Shown here one piece after another: positions 1 through 8,091 of a stretch of 22,932 nt of DNA (position 1 is its first letter; the number at the start of each line of letters is the position of its first letter). The stretch is from IMG/VR virus record IMGVR_UViG_3300035698_007650, positions 1 to 22,932 of that record, one strand, 5' to 3'. Position numbers and translations under genes: made by a program. This DNA is from a virus. The notes beneath the pieces were generated by a model that was given only the letters and a program-made list of their open reading frames with translations, did not search any database and was not told the origin of the DNA.

Positions 1-1257
1 GCTGTAACTGGGTATCTATATCACAGAACAATTACTAATCCAGGAAGAACAACAGCATTAATTGGATACAATAGTGCCCTTACAACAGAGTTACTAGATA
101 AGGTTAAAACATTCTGGAGAACAACTCCAGTTGAATTGAGACCAACCATATCGTATAACTCAAAATATGAAATTAGTTTTCCTAAGCTAAACTCTAAGAT
201 TCTTGTTTTACCATCGACTGAAAATGTTGGTCGTGGTTATACAATTACAGATTGTTTATGTACAGAGTTAGCATTTTGGGATAAGCCAGATGAGAAAATG
301 ACGGCTTTGGAAAACTCAGTTCCAATTGACGGTAAGATTATTATTGAAAGCACTCCTAATGGACAGGGTAACCTATACCATAGAATGTGGATGGCAGAAG
401 ATAATGGCTATTCAAAGAAAGCATATGGTTGGTGGTGGGAATATGATGAAAATCACATTGACACTGTTAGGAAGAGAATGAATAACCCAAGGAAGTTTGC
501 TCAGGAATATGATTTAGAATTCTTAGCATCTGGACGATCAGTATTTGATCAGAACGTTGTTAAAGAACAAAGAGCTCACTTATTAAACGTTGGAGATAAA
601 ACAAGTGACTATGAAGGAAATGAATTTATTGTTAAGGAAGAAGATGATTGGGTAATATACAAAGAACCATCATCAGAGAGATTATATGTTTGTGGAGTAG
701 ATATTTCAGAAGGTGTAGAGGGTGGAGATTTCTCAGTAGCAACAATAATAGATAGAATATCAGGAGAAGAGGTAGCATCATTTAGGAAATATATTCCACC
801 AGATGTATTTGGAACAAAGTTAGATAAAATGGGAAGAAAATATAATAATGCATTAATGGTTCCAGAAATTAATAATCATGGGCTAACAACTGTTACAATA
901 TTAAAGCAGAGACTATATCCATCATTATATTTTAGGCCAATAAAGTTTGATACTTTGGGAGCATCTACTAGTGATAAACTTGGATGGTTAACAAACAAAA
1001 AGACTAAGCCAATAATGATTGATGATTTAGCACAGGGAATGAGAGATAAAGAATTGATGTTCCATAGTAAATATATGATAGATGAGCTTTCAGTATTCGT
1101 ATATGATGATAATGGTAATATGACAGCACAGGAAGGATTTCATGATGATTGCATTATGGCATCTGCTATCGCATTCCAGGGATTTAAAGTTTTATATGAC
1201 AAACCACTTAATCAAATTGATTCACAAGCACACTTACCAGTTAATTTTGCTTACTAA
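1..1257 (+). CDS. terL: Terminase large subunit, 5'-truncated by window edge
   Basis: This is the DNA-packaging motor: an N-terminal ATPase that pumps DNA into the procapsid through the portal, and a C-terminal RNase H-like nuclease that cuts the concatemer. The frame is open from base 1, so the true start and the Walker A loop lie upstream; a TTG at 136 is only an internal codon. Visible ATPase parts are the stretch CLCTELAFW (Walker B region, catalytic Glu codon at 265-267, with Thr where Asp is more usual) and ESTPNGQG (coupling motif, about 346-369). The nuclease shows its acidic residues in VDIS (Asp at 700-702), VPEINN (Glu at 865-867) and FHDDC (Asp at 1144-1149). The portal follows 31 bases later, the usual phage order. 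The family is certain; the headful or cos type cannot be told. Confidence 0.93.
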   Translation, partial: AVTGYLYHRTITNPGRTTALIGYNSALTTELLDKVKTFWRTTPVELRPTISYNSKYEISFPKLNSKILVLPSTENVGRGYTITDCLCTELAFWDKPDEKMTALENSVPIDGKIIIESTPNGQGNLYHRMWMAEDNGYSKKAYGWWWEYDENHIDTVRKRMNNPRKFAQEYDLEFLASGRSVFDQNVVKEQRAHLLNVGDKTSDYEGNEFIVKEEDDWVIYKEPSSERLYVCGVDISEGVEGGDFSVATIIDRISGEEVASFRKYIPPDVFGTKLDKMGRKYNNALMVPEINNHGLTTVTILKQRLYPSLYFRPIKFDTLGASTSDKLGWLTNKKTKPIMIDDLAQGMRDKELMFHSKYMIDELSVFVYDDNGNMTAQEGFHDDCIMASAIAFQGFKVLYDKPLNQIDSQAHLPVNFAY

Positions 1258-1288
1258 TACTAATAGAATAATATAATAATAAATAAAT

Positions 1289-3406
1289 ATGGCTACTATT
1301 AATGACTATCGTCCTTCCGATTTCGGAAAGAACGAAGAAAAACTTATAAATAAGTTTAGATTACAATTAGAAGATGCTAGAACATATTTCGAATCCTGTA
1401 TCAAACCAAGGTTAGACAGGTCGTATAAGTTATACATAGCTTATAACGGAGATAGGTCAAAGCAAATTAAGAGCTGGCAAGCTAATGTTTTTGTTCCGTA
1501 CATTCAGGCTGTTGTTGAAACACTGAAACCAAGAATTTTAGACGCTCGCCCAGATTTTACCGTTCAAGGTAGAACTGAAGATGATAATATGAAAGCTAAT
1601 AAACTACAGCAATTAGCAGACTATACGTGGGAGGTATCTAAAATGGATGTTGTATCAGAAAACCTTGTTAGTTCATCATTGATTTATGGTACTGGATACA
1701 TGCAAGTAGGATGGAAGAAGGATGTAAGAAAACAAAAGTTCTTAGAAACAAAGGATATATCTAAAAAGAAATATGTCTGGAAGGAAAAGGAAGTTACATT
1801 TTATGATGCACCATTTTGCGATTGGGTTGATAATTATTCTCTATGGTATGATTGGCACAATATAGAAGCTAAAAGTAAGCAATATTGGTTTAAGAGATTA
1901 ATATTAACTGAATCTGAAATAAGAAGGAGATATCCATATTCAGACAAAAAGAGATTAGATATAGCACTAAAGAGATCTGGTGGAGATTTAATGGATTATG
2001 CATGGATTAGAAATGAAGTTAAATATAACCATGAGTCTATAGTTAAGGGAGCTGATTACGCACCATTTTCAAATGCTGGATCTATCGGTTCTAATATATT
2101 TATGAGTGCAGCAGATGCTAAGCTTAAAATGTATGAAGTATTTGAATGGTGGAGACCATTTGATGATGAATTCTCAGTAATGGTAAATTATGTTCCAATT
2201 CTTAAGGGAGCATCAATTCCTATTCCTTATGATTTCAAGGAAGCTCCATTTATTGCAGTTCCATATCTAAAACTACCAAATGAGTTTGAGGGATACGGTA
2301 TTCCAATGCTATTGGAAAGTCCACAGACAATGTTAAACATGATTAAGAATCAGAGATTAGATTCAATGACATTAAGCATCCACAAAATGTGGGTAGTTAA
2401 TCCATTAGCTAATATCAACAAAGAGGAATTAGTCACAAGACCATTCGGTATCATTTATTCTACAGATCCAAACGGAGTAAGAGAAGTTCAATTCTCAGAC
2501 ATTAAACAGAGCGCATACAAAGAAGAAGAACTATTAAAGGGTGATATGAGATATTCATCTGGAGTAGATGACTCTTCAATGGGTGTTGGTGGTGCTGGAG
2601 GTAGTGCTACTGAAGTTAGACACTTAAGAGAATCAACATTAGAACGTGTTAGATTATACATAAATCATTTAGGTGAAGGATATTCCGATGTTTTGAGATA
2701 TTGGATATCAATGTATAGACAGTTCTTTACAGAAGATATGACAATAAGAATAATTGGTGAGGATGGAAAAGAAGCATATCCATTGATAGAAAAAGATGAT
2801 CTTGTAGGTAACTATGACTTTAAGGCATCTGTAATACCATCAATTGCTGGTCAGAATGATGTTAAAAAGAAACAGGACATGGATTTATTCCAATTGTTAA
2901 TTTCATTGCCATTTGTTGATCCTCAAAAGCTTACATCTAAGATATTGGCAGACTTTAAGTGGGACTTAGAATCTATAAGCAAGGATGAAGGACAAGAACA
3001 ACCAGTTGGCCCAGACGGTCAACCACTTCCAGTTGGACCAGATGGTCAACCAATGGATCCATCCATGATGGGTGGTATGCCACAGGGAATGCCTCAGGGA
3101 ATGCCTCAGGGAATGCCTCAGGGCTCTCCACAGGGTGCAGAAGTGAATATACCTTCTGGAGTAAGAGATGAGCTATTAGCTTTGCTTGGAAGAGATGCAG
3201 GTGCGTCTGCTCAATCACCATTTGCTGAAGCAGCTATGCCAATAAATATGATGAACGGAGTAGCTCCACCAACAGTTGAAGGTGTAGCAAAAGGAAATCC
3301 AAGGGGTTTTAATCGGGGCGGGAAGGTAAACACAAATGTATCTATGAAGGCGCCAAATGGTATTGAATCTCAAATAAATCAACAGGCAAGTAACTTGCAA
3401 TCTTAA
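1289..3406 (+). CDS. Portal protein (P22-like size)
   Basis: The portal is the dodecameric ring at one capsid vertex through which the terminase packages DNA and to which the tail attaches. The 705-residue length and position directly after the terminase fit the long P22-like portals of podovirus-type phages. Characteristic stretches are ARPDFTVQGRTEDD near residue 91, the segment around GYGIPMLLESPQTMLNMI (near 345) and a Gly-rich loop GVGGAGGSATEVRHLRESTLER near 430, which is the part usually clearest in portals. The C-terminal ~140 residues are low-complexity: two VGPDGQP copies, then five M/S-P-Q-G units, then a Gly/Asn-rich tail, probably disordered. The start at 1289 has no Shine-Dalgarno; the leader is A/T only and T precedes ATG. 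Family assignment is by sequence character and synteny. Confidence 0.85.
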   Translation: MATINDYRPSDFGKNEEKLINKFRLQLEDARTYFESCIKPRLDRSYKLYIAYNGDRSKQIKSWQANVFVPYIQAVVETLKPRILDARPDFTVQGRTEDDNMKANKLQQLADYTWEVSKMDVVSENLVSSSLIYGTGYMQVGWKKDVRKQKFLETKDISKKKYVWKEKEVTFYDAPFCDWVDNYSLWYDWHNIEAKSKQYWFKRLILTESEIRRRYPYSDKKRLDIALKRSGGDLMDYAWIRNEVKYNHESIVKGADYAPFSNAGSIGSNIFMSAADAKLKMYEVFEWWRPFDDEFSVMVNYVPILKGASIPIPYDFKEAPFIAVPYLKLPNEFEGYGIPMLLESPQTMLNMIKNQRLDSMTLSIHKMWVVNPLANINKEELVTRPFGIIYSTDPNGVREVQFSDIKQSAYKEEELLKGDMRYSSGVDDSSMGVGGAGGSATEVRHLRESTLERVRLYINHLGEGYSDVLRYWISMYRQFFTEDMTIRIIGEDGKEAYPLIEKDDLVGNYDFKASVIPSIAGQNDVKKKQDMDLFQLLISLPFVDPQKLTSKILADFKWDLESISKDEGQEQPVGPDGQPLPVGPDGQPMDPSMMGGMPQGMPQGMPQGMPQGSPQGAEVNIPSGVRDELLALLGRDAGASAQSPFAEAAMPINMMNGVAPPTVEGVAKGNPRGFNRGGKVNTNVSMKAPNGIESQINQQASNLQS
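3077..3136 (+). repeat. 12-bp in-frame tandem repeat in portal C-terminus
   Basis: Five consecutive 12-base units encode Met-Pro-Gln-Gly four times and then Ser-Pro-Gln-Gly (portal residues 597-616). Units 2 and 3 are identical and the others differ at one or a few bases. The copy number is likely to vary by slippage. It lies in a region outside the conserved portal fold. Confidence 0.85.
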
Positions 3407-3424
3407 TAATCAAAAAACAATATT

Positions 3425-3850
3425 ATGTCAAGTGACAAAAACAAAAAAGTACGTGGTATCTTGGGTAAGATGTTCGGAAAAGCAAAAGATGCATACGCAG
3501 ATAAAGTAAACAGTGCTATTGGAGGAGTAATGCACTGGAATAATGAAAATAAAGAAAGGGTTCGTCAGATGGGTAAGGTTATGCCAAAAAAGTATCCAAA
3601 TTTAATATTTGGATCAGATAAATGGAAGAAAGCATATAATAAGGAATCTAGTGCAATTAAAGACGCTAGGGACTACAAAAAATATGATAAAGAACAAAAG
3701 AAAAAAGAAGGTAAAAAATCAATATTAAAAAAGGCGGTTAAAAAGGCAGTACCAGTAGCAGCACCAAAGTCATCTGGTTATATGAGTGGTGGAAGGCATC
3801 TTGATAAAAGAAAGATAAGAAAGAGTGCACTTAGTAAATACATAAAATAA
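3425..3850 (+). CDS. Lys-rich small protein of the head module, unknown function
   Basis: This 141-residue, strongly basic protein is not recognised. The N-terminal half has a short Gly/Ala region (SAIGGVMHWNNENKERV) and the second half is dominated by Lys-rich helices (KKYDKEQKKKEGKKS, then KKAVKKAV), ending in a basic tail. No membrane segment or signal peptide is visible. It lies 18 bases after the portal and 15 bases before the next gene, so it is in the same head-assembly transcript. The high charge is compatible with contact with DNA or with the acidic scaffold, but that is only an inference from composition. The start has an A-rich leader without Shine-Dalgarno and T at -1. Confidence 0.7.
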   Translation: MSSDKNKKVRGILGKMFGKAKDAYADKVNSAIGGVMHWNNENKERVRQMGKVMPKKYPNLIFGSDKWKKAYNKESSAIKDARDYKKYDKEQKKKEGKKSILKKAVKKAVPVAAPKSSGYMSGGRHLDKRKIRKSALSKYIK

Positions 3851-3865
3851 TAAATAAAAAAATAT

Positions 3866-4150
3866 ATGCCAAAAACACCAAAAACAGAGAAACTAGAGGA
3901 ATTAGATGATAGTACAATGAATGAGTTGCTATTAGCCTTATCAACATCAGAGTATTGGCCTGCAATATTAAAGTATAATATATTCAGGTATACTCAAGTA
4001 GACAATGGATTAAGGACAATAGACCCATTTAAGGCCCCAACAGAGATGGCCAGAACACAGGGATTCTTCGGTGGAATAACTGATTTAAATAAATACATTG
4101 ATGAATTAAAGAAGAAATCAATAGAAGCAGAGAAGACAACTATTGAATAA
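3866..4150 (+). CDS. Small conserved-type head-module protein, unknown function
   Basis: A 94-residue soluble protein that I cannot name. It begins with a charged segment (MPKTPKTEKLEELDD), has a central aromatic stretch (STSEYWPAILKYNIFRYTQ) and a segment ARTQGFFGGITDLNKYIDEL, and ends in a Lys/Glu helix. Small proteins of this size between portal and scaffold are common in tailed phages. It closes the first gene group: the next 61 bases contain an inverted repeat and a promoter-like box rather than a gene. Confidence 0.65.
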   Translation: MPKTPKTEKLEELDDSTMNELLLALSTSEYWPAILKYNIFRYTQVDNGLRTIDPFKAPTEMARTQGFFGGITDLNKYIDELKKKSIEAEKTTIE

Positions 4151-4155
4151 ACTTT

Positions 4156-4184
4156 TATATTATAGTAACTTGTGCTATAATATA
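4156..4184. promoter_or_regulatory. 10-bp perfect inverted repeat overlapping the promoter
   Basis: TATATTATAG (4156-4165) is the exact reverse complement of CTATAATATA (4175-4184), with a nine-base centre TAACTTGTG. The right arm contains the -10 box described in the next entry. It could be an operator for a dimeric regulator or an RNA hairpin ending the upstream operon; there is no T tract after it, which argues against a standard intrinsic terminator. Confidence 0.5.
4168..4184 (+). promoter_or_regulatory. Candidate extended -10 promoter for scaffold/capsid genes
   Basis: ACTTGTGCTATAATATA contains TGC-TATAAT, an extended -10 element (TATAAT at 4176-4181). A transcription start is expected near 4188, giving a short leader before the gene at 4212. 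No convincing -35 hexamer is present about 17 bases upstream, as is usual for extended -10 promoters. The same 17 bases, with one difference, recur at 20160-20176 before the fibre-like gene, which strengthens both calls. Confidence 0.55.
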
Positions 4185-4211
4185 GTTAAATAATTTAAAT
4201 TAAAAAGTAAT

Positions 4212-4364
4212 ATGAAAATTCTAAAAAAAGATGATGTTAAAACCGTTATGGATGCTATCTCCAGGAAAGATAGATTATCTGGTAAAAGGGAAGACATTAA
4301 TCTGCAGTCTCTAGCTCAGTCTCTTGCTCAAAGAAGAGTGGAATCTGAGAACGAGTCTAAATAA
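4212..4364 (+). CDS. Small 50-residue protein upstream of scaffold
   Basis: This short frame encodes 50 residues beginning MKILKKDDVKTVMDAISRKD and ending ESENESK. It is a charged, probably helical protein with a repeat-like SLAQSLAQ segment. I do not recognise it. Support for being real: it is the first frame after the predicted promoter, starts with T-ATG and an A-rich leader exactly like its neighbours, and ends 19 bases before the scaffold-like gene. Its TAA lies within the repeated leader that precedes that gene, so the two may be translationally linked. Confidence 0.6.
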   Translation: MKILKKDDVKTVMDAISRKDRLSGKREDINLQSLAQSLAQRRVESENESK

Positions 4365-4381
4365 TTAATATGAACAAAACA
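4360..4381 (+). repeat. Repeated 22-base translation leader, copy 1
   Basis: A 22-base sequence ending ATATGAACAAAACA stands two bases before the start codon of the gene at 4384. It is identical to 7466-7487, which stands two bases before the start of the gene at 7490. It carries an upstream ATG (4370) opening a 12-codon frame (4370-4408) that overlaps the main start in another frame. Confidence 0.8.
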
Positions 4382-4383
4382 TT

Positions 4384-5211
4384 ATGTCAGAAGAACAAAA
4401 CAAAGTAATTGGGTCCACAGATACTGTGGGTAGTCCAAATAACTTAGCTGGTCCAGCAGATACTGCAGGGGAGTCAGCGCAAAATTCAACTGAAAAAGTT
4501 GATGAAGGAAGTAAAGAAGAAACAGTTTCTAAGTCCCAATACGATTCTCTTGAATCGAAACTAGGAGAACAAGGAAACGAACTTGGCCAATATAGGGAAT
4601 TCTATGAACAGATTTCACCTATTCTAGATAAATTAGATTCTCAACCAGAATTAGTTAAAGCTATTATGGATGATAAAATCGATGGATCTTTGGCTCAGTC
4701 AGTTTTAGATGGTAAGGTTTCTGTTAAAGAAGCTGAAGTCGTCACAGAGGCTCACAAAGAAGTTATAAAAGAAGTTGGTCAGAAAGAATATAAAAATCTT
4801 TCTCCAGCCGAAGTTGAAAAGTTAATTGAAGAGAAATTTTCTAAATTGGCAGATCCAATGAGGAAAGATCTTAATAATAAACTTAACGATGCAGAAAAGA
4901 TTAGGGTTTATGAAAACAGTATTAATGAATTCATTAATAAGACAGAAGATTTCCCAGAATACGCTGAGAAAATTTCTAAATGGTTTTCAGACAATCCAAA
5001 ACAAGATGATATTAAAGTTGCTTATGACGCTGTAAAGGGTGCAGTTTTACAAGAGAAATTTGATTCTGATAAGTCAAAGACAGATGCTGAGAAAGCAAAA
5101 GAATTAGCTCTTAATGCTGGTTCTGGGTCTGGATCAGGAAGCGGTGAAATAAACGCAGAATCAACTGTTGATTCACTTATATCAGGAATAAGCAATCCAA
5201 ATTCATTTTAA
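4384..5211 (+). CDS. Probable capsid scaffolding protein
   Basis: A 275-residue acidic protein directly before the major capsid gene, the normal place of a scaffold. Scaffolds guide capsid assembly inside the procapsid and leave before or during packaging. Residues 1-50 are low-complexity Ser/Thr/Gly/Glu; residues 50-230 are rich in Glu, Lys, Asp and Leu with heptad-like helices (KSQYDSLESKLGEQGNELGQY, KNLSPAEVEKLIEEKFSKL), suitable for a coiled coil. A GSGSGSGSGE tract near residue 246 links to a short hydrophobic C-terminus (STVDSLISGISNPNSF), where scaffolds often contact capsid. No protease motif is seen. The assignment rests on composition and synteny rather than on a diagnostic motif. 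The start is fixed by the repeated leader. Confidence 0.65.
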   Translation: MSEEQNKVIGSTDTVGSPNNLAGPADTAGESAQNSTEKVDEGSKEETVSKSQYDSLESKLGEQGNELGQYREFYEQISPILDKLDSQPELVKAIMDDKIDGSLAQSVLDGKVSVKEAEVVTEAHKEVIKEVGQKEYKNLSPAEVEKLIEEKFSKLADPMRKDLNNKLNDAEKIRVYENSINEFINKTEDFPEYAEKISKWFSDNPKQDDIKVAYDAVKGAVLQEKFDSDKSKTDAEKAKELALNAGSGSGSGSGEINAESTVDSLISGISNPNSF

Positions 5212-5291
5212 ATTAGTGAGCCATATATATATTGAAAAAAACGTAGGCAGTCCTGGTAGTGCCTTTATAATAAATTAAAGAAAATAAATAT

Positions 5292-6557
5292 ATGGGAACA
5301 TATCCTTATTACACAGAACCTACACATGATGAAGGTGATGTGTCAACACAAACAGCTACAAACTATGCTCGTGGTACCGATGTTTCGGTAGCAGAAGGCA
5401 GAATGATTGTAGAAGCTCAAGACAAGATTTTCTTGTTAGAACCTAACAAACATCCATTGGTTACTCTTTTGACTAACGTTGGTAAAGTTTATGACGGTAA
5501 AGCTTGGAAGGGCTCAAGCATGATGAAGCAATCAACTGGAAATCCAGAATTCAAATGGTTCGAAGATTTCTACGGTGGTCGTTACGCTAAGGTAAGCGGA
5601 ACTTACACTGCAGCTGCTTCTCAAACTCCAACAGTAACTGGAGCAGGAACTAAATCTGGAACAATTTTCACAATCGGTGATCTTGTAAAGAATGCTAGAA
5701 CTGGTGAAATCGCTAGGGTTTCAGCAGTTGCAGATACAACTATTACTCTTGGTACTAGAAGTGTCGGTTCAACCGCTGCTGCAGCTGGTGCTGATGGTGA
5801 TGGTCTATACATTGTTGGTAACTCTAATGAAGAGAATTCTGGCGCTAGAAATGCTAACGTTACAAGATCTTCATCTCAAAGTAATTACACTCAGATTTTT
5901 AAGACAACAATTGCTGTTTCTGGTACTGAGAAAGAAGCTAACCTATATGGTGGTGCTGATCTTCCTTACTTACGTGCTAAGAAAGGTACAGAACATGCAT
6001 TGGATATTGAAAGAGCTTTCTGGTGGGGTGAAAAGGGAAGTACTACTGGTAGCGTAATTGGGCAACCATTGAAAACTACTGGTGGTGTTCTAGAGTACAT
6101 TGAAGGAAATAACGCTTATGCACAAGATCAAGGTGGTGTTTTAACTGCTCCTGATTTTAATACTTTCCTAAGGGAAGGTTTCACATATGGTAATGACACT
6201 AAGACATTATTCTGTGGTGGTATCGTTCTACAAGCTATTAACGAATTCGCACGTGGTCAAATTCAAATGAGACCATTGGAGAAGAGTTATGGTATGTCAA
6301 TTAGTGAGTATGTAACTCCATTTGGTAAGATTAATCTAATCCATAATCCTCTATTCGTAGAAGACTATGCTGGTTATGCTTTCTTACTTGATATGGAATG
6401 TTTCAAATACATTAGTATGAATAACAGAGATACTAAGTTACAAACTAATGTACAGGGTAATGATGTTGATGGTGAGATCGATCAGTATATTTCTGAGGTA
6501 GGTCTAAAGAGAATTCAAGCTCCTAAATGTGCATTGCTTAAGGGCGTAGAAGCATAG
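5292..6557 (+). CDS. Major capsid protein (SU10/DUF5309-like, HK97 fold expected)
   Basis: This 421-residue protein forms the capsid shell. Its size, position after the scaffold-like gene and several stretches resemble the SU10-type (DUF5309) capsid family: EAQDKIFLLEPNKHPLVTLL near residue 42, ALDIERAFWWGEK near 236 followed by TTGGVLEYI, and a C-terminal FGKINLIHNPLF / YAFLLDMECFKYI region. Residues of about 100-195 are Thr/Ala/Gly-rich (TYTAAASQTPTVTGAG; RSVGSTAAAAGADGDG) and look like a beta-rich insertion. The 80-base gap before it has a weak 5-bp stem (AGGCA 5245-5249 with TGCCT 5260-5264). Codons such as GGT, GCT and AAC are commoner here than in the glycan cluster, as expected of a highly expressed gene. 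Confidence 0.8.
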   Translation: MGTYPYYTEPTHDEGDVSTQTATNYARGTDVSVAEGRMIVEAQDKIFLLEPNKHPLVTLLTNVGKVYDGKAWKGSSMMKQSTGNPEFKWFEDFYGGRYAKVSGTYTAAASQTPTVTGAGTKSGTIFTIGDLVKNARTGEIARVSAVADTTITLGTRSVGSTAAAAGADGDGLYIVGNSNEENSGARNANVTRSSSQSNYTQIFKTTIAVSGTEKEANLYGGADLPYLRAKKGTEHALDIERAFWWGEKGSTTGSVIGQPLKTTGGVLEYIEGNNAYAQDQGGVLTAPDFNTFLREGFTYGNDTKTLFCGGIVLQAINEFARGQIQMRPLEKSYGMSISEYVTPFGKINLIHNPLFVEDYAGYAFLLDMECFKYISMNNRDTKLQTNVQGNDVDGEIDQYISEVGLKRIQAPKCALLKGVEA

Positions 6558-6585
6558 ACACAAATTAGTTTAATATAGTCTTTAA

Positions 6586-6678
6586 TGGGGGAGCAGACTT
6601 TTAAAAAACTCCCCTAGTGGTGGCATGTCCATCACTCCGACAAGGGCACGGGTAATTGTCCTCCAGGATTAACCTGGA
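6586..6678 (+). ncRNA. Four-hairpin structured leader between capsid gene and next gene
   Basis: The 139-base gap after the capsid gene contains a 93-base segment with about 52% G+C in a strongly AT-rich genome. On the + transcript it folds into four adjacent hairpins: H1 6586-6593 with 6609-6616 (8 bp, one G-U); H2 6617-6623 with 6629-6635 (7 bp, one G-U, loop CATGT); H3 6639-6643 with 6656-6660 (5 bp, weak); H4 6662-6667 with 6673-6678 (TCCAGG/CCTGGA, loop ATTAA). H1 and H2 abut, and H3 and H4 are one base apart. Function is unknown: mRNA stabiliser, termination or processing element, or a leader controlling the gene at 6697. Confidence 0.5.
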
Positions 6679-6696
6679 AATATAAAATATAAACAT

Positions 6697-7425
6697 ATGG
6701 GATCATTAGATTCAATCTTGGTAAAACAAGGAGTAGCCCAAAACGTTTCTGCTACAGTAGTAGATGACGGACCAATGGCTATAAGATTAAAGTATGTAGG
6801 TGCTGGTACAATTACTAGTGTAACAATCGACACTGGAACAGATCTTGTTCTAATTACTTCAGATGGTGGTACCGAAACATTTATTTTCGCTACTTACACC
6901 AACATGGGGCTATTAGCTGATAAGATTAACTCAAGTGCTTATTGGGAATGTAAAATTCTTGATGCATTACGTACTGACGAAACTACTAACTCTGACTTTA
7001 TTGATGGAGTTATCACAGTATCCTCTGCTGGTTACTACGATTTAACTATCAATACAGACACTGCTCAAAATTCAGATAATGAATTTATTTATACTTACAG
7101 GTGTACTTATGATAGAGGTGTTGGAACATGTGCTCCAAAGGGATCACATAGAGTAAGATTATCAGAAATACTTTACAATGTTAATGTAAATGGTGCTGAA
7201 GCAAAGGGATTACAAGTTATCGAATGGGATGCTTCTGCTAAAACAGAAACTACTGTTTATAACGTAGCCTCTGTTGATGCAACTGCTACAACTGTAAATT
7301 TTGCAGATGGTAATAAAACATTAGATGCTGGTGTTGGCAATGATTTAATTGTTAGGGTAAAGGATACCACTTCAATTACTGATGCTACTGCTAACTATCT
7401 TGTTACATCTTACACAAGAGAATAG
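6697..7425 (+). CDS. Virion-associated beta-rich protein, unknown role
   Basis: A 242-residue Thr/Val/Asp/Gly-rich protein without membrane segment, signal peptide or catalytic motif that I can see. Alternating hydrophobic and Thr/Ser residues throughout (for example GAGTITSVTIDTGTDLVLIT and YYDLTINTDTAQ) predict an all-beta protein. It contains three Cys in a central stretch (CTYDRGVGTC and an earlier WECKI). Its place directly after the capsid gene, behind its own structured leader, suggests a capsid decoration or head-completion protein, but that is inference from position. It ends with TAG, eight bases before a GC-rich hairpin. Confidence 0.65.
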   Translation: MGSLDSILVKQGVAQNVSATVVDDGPMAIRLKYVGAGTITSVTIDTGTDLVLITSDGGTETFIFATYTNMGLLADKINSSAYWECKILDALRTDETTNSDFIDGVITVSSAGYYDLTINTDTAQNSDNEFIYTYRCTYDRGVGTCAPKGSHRVRLSEILYNVNVNGAEAKGLQVIEWDASAKTETTVYNVASVDATATTVNFADGNKTLDAGVGNDLIVRVKDTTSITDATANYLVTSYTRE

Positions 7426-7433
7426 ATTTTTAT

Positions 7434-7458
7434 GGGGGTGGCTTTCGCTGCCCCCTTT
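7434..7458 (+). terminator. GC-rich hairpin after 6697 gene, terminator-like
   Basis: GGGGGTGGC (7434-7442) pairs with GCTGCCCCC (7447-7455), nine pairs including two G-U, around the tetraloop TTTC, followed by only TTT. The G-U pairs favour a + strand RNA hairpin. It may be a weak or partial terminator setting expression steps between virion genes, or an mRNA-stabilising element. Confidence 0.5.
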
Positions 7459-7465
7459 AGGGAAT

Positions 7466-7487
7466 AATAATTAATATGAACAAAACA
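7466..7487 (+). repeat. Repeated 22-base translation leader, copy 2
   Basis: Identical in all 22 bases to 4360-4381 and at the same two-base distance from its gene's ATG. The upstream ATG at 7476 opens a five-codon frame, Met-Asn-Lys-Thr-Leu, whose TGA (7491-7493) overlaps the main start codon as ATGA, an arrangement typical of translational coupling. Confidence 0.8.
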
Positions 7488-7489
7488 CT

Positions 7490-8077
7490 ATGAAATTCGT
7501 ATCAAAAATGTCTAACTATAGAGTTGTTTTACAACACTCTATGCCTGCAGAGCCTATTACTGGACGTGTAGCAACCCCTGGAATTTGGGTAAAATTCGAG
7601 AATGGTATTGCTGACGTTAGAGATGAAAAAACAATCGAAATGATGAAAAATCATCGAATGTTTAATACAGATTTTTTAATTATGGATGATCAAGAAATTG
7701 ATCCATATGATAGTTCTAGAAATTTAGTAGAACCAGACCATAATACAACAGAAATCAAGTACGGCCAAGTCAGTGGGTCAACAAATCCAAGGTCAAAAGT
7801 CAAAATCAATAATGAAACCAAGAAGGTTTTAACTGATATGGCTAAAGATATGGCTAAGGATATGGCCCCAGAAATAGCTAAGCAAATGTTAAAAGACATT
7901 TTAAGTAAAAATCCTGAATTAGTTAAAGATGCATTAGAGGATGCTGGTGCTGTTGTTGATGAAAGTGAAGTTATTCCAGAGATTATTACCGAGGACACAT
8001 CTGAGGTAGTAGAATCATTGGAAGAGCCAAAAAAGAAAACAACAACTAAGCCAAAAACTAAAAAGGAAAATAAGTAA
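7490..8077 (+). CDS. Head-module hypothetical protein with N-terminal beta domain and helical/Lys-rich tail
   Basis: A 195-residue protein. Residues 1-65 form a compact region (YRVVLQHSMPAEPITGR, then PGIWVKFENGIADV and a helix EKTIEMMKNHRMF) of the kind seen in small uncharacterised phage head proteins. Residues 105-140 are a helical segment with a near-perfect repeat KDMAKDMA followed by PEIAKQMLKDIL. The end is acidic (ESEVIPEIITEDTSE) and then Lys/Thr-rich (KKKTTTKPKTKKENK). No catalytic motif is seen and I cannot name a function. It shares its leader with the scaffold-like gene, suggesting coordinated translation. Confidence 0.65.
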   Translation: MKFVSKMSNYRVVLQHSMPAEPITGRVATPGIWVKFENGIADVRDEKTIEMMKNHRMFNTDFLIMDDQEIDPYDSSRNLVEPDHNTTEIKYGQVSGSTNPRSKVKINNETKKVLTDMAKDMAKDMAPEIAKQMLKDILSKNPELVKDALEDAGAVVDESEVIPEIITEDTSEVVESLEEPKKKTTTKPKTKKENK

Positions 8078-8091
8078 AATAATAAATATTT

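Noticed and set aside
5245-5264. AGGCA/TGCCT hairpin before the capsid gene.
   Set aside because: Only five pairs with a ten-base loop and a poor T run; not strong enough to call a terminator.
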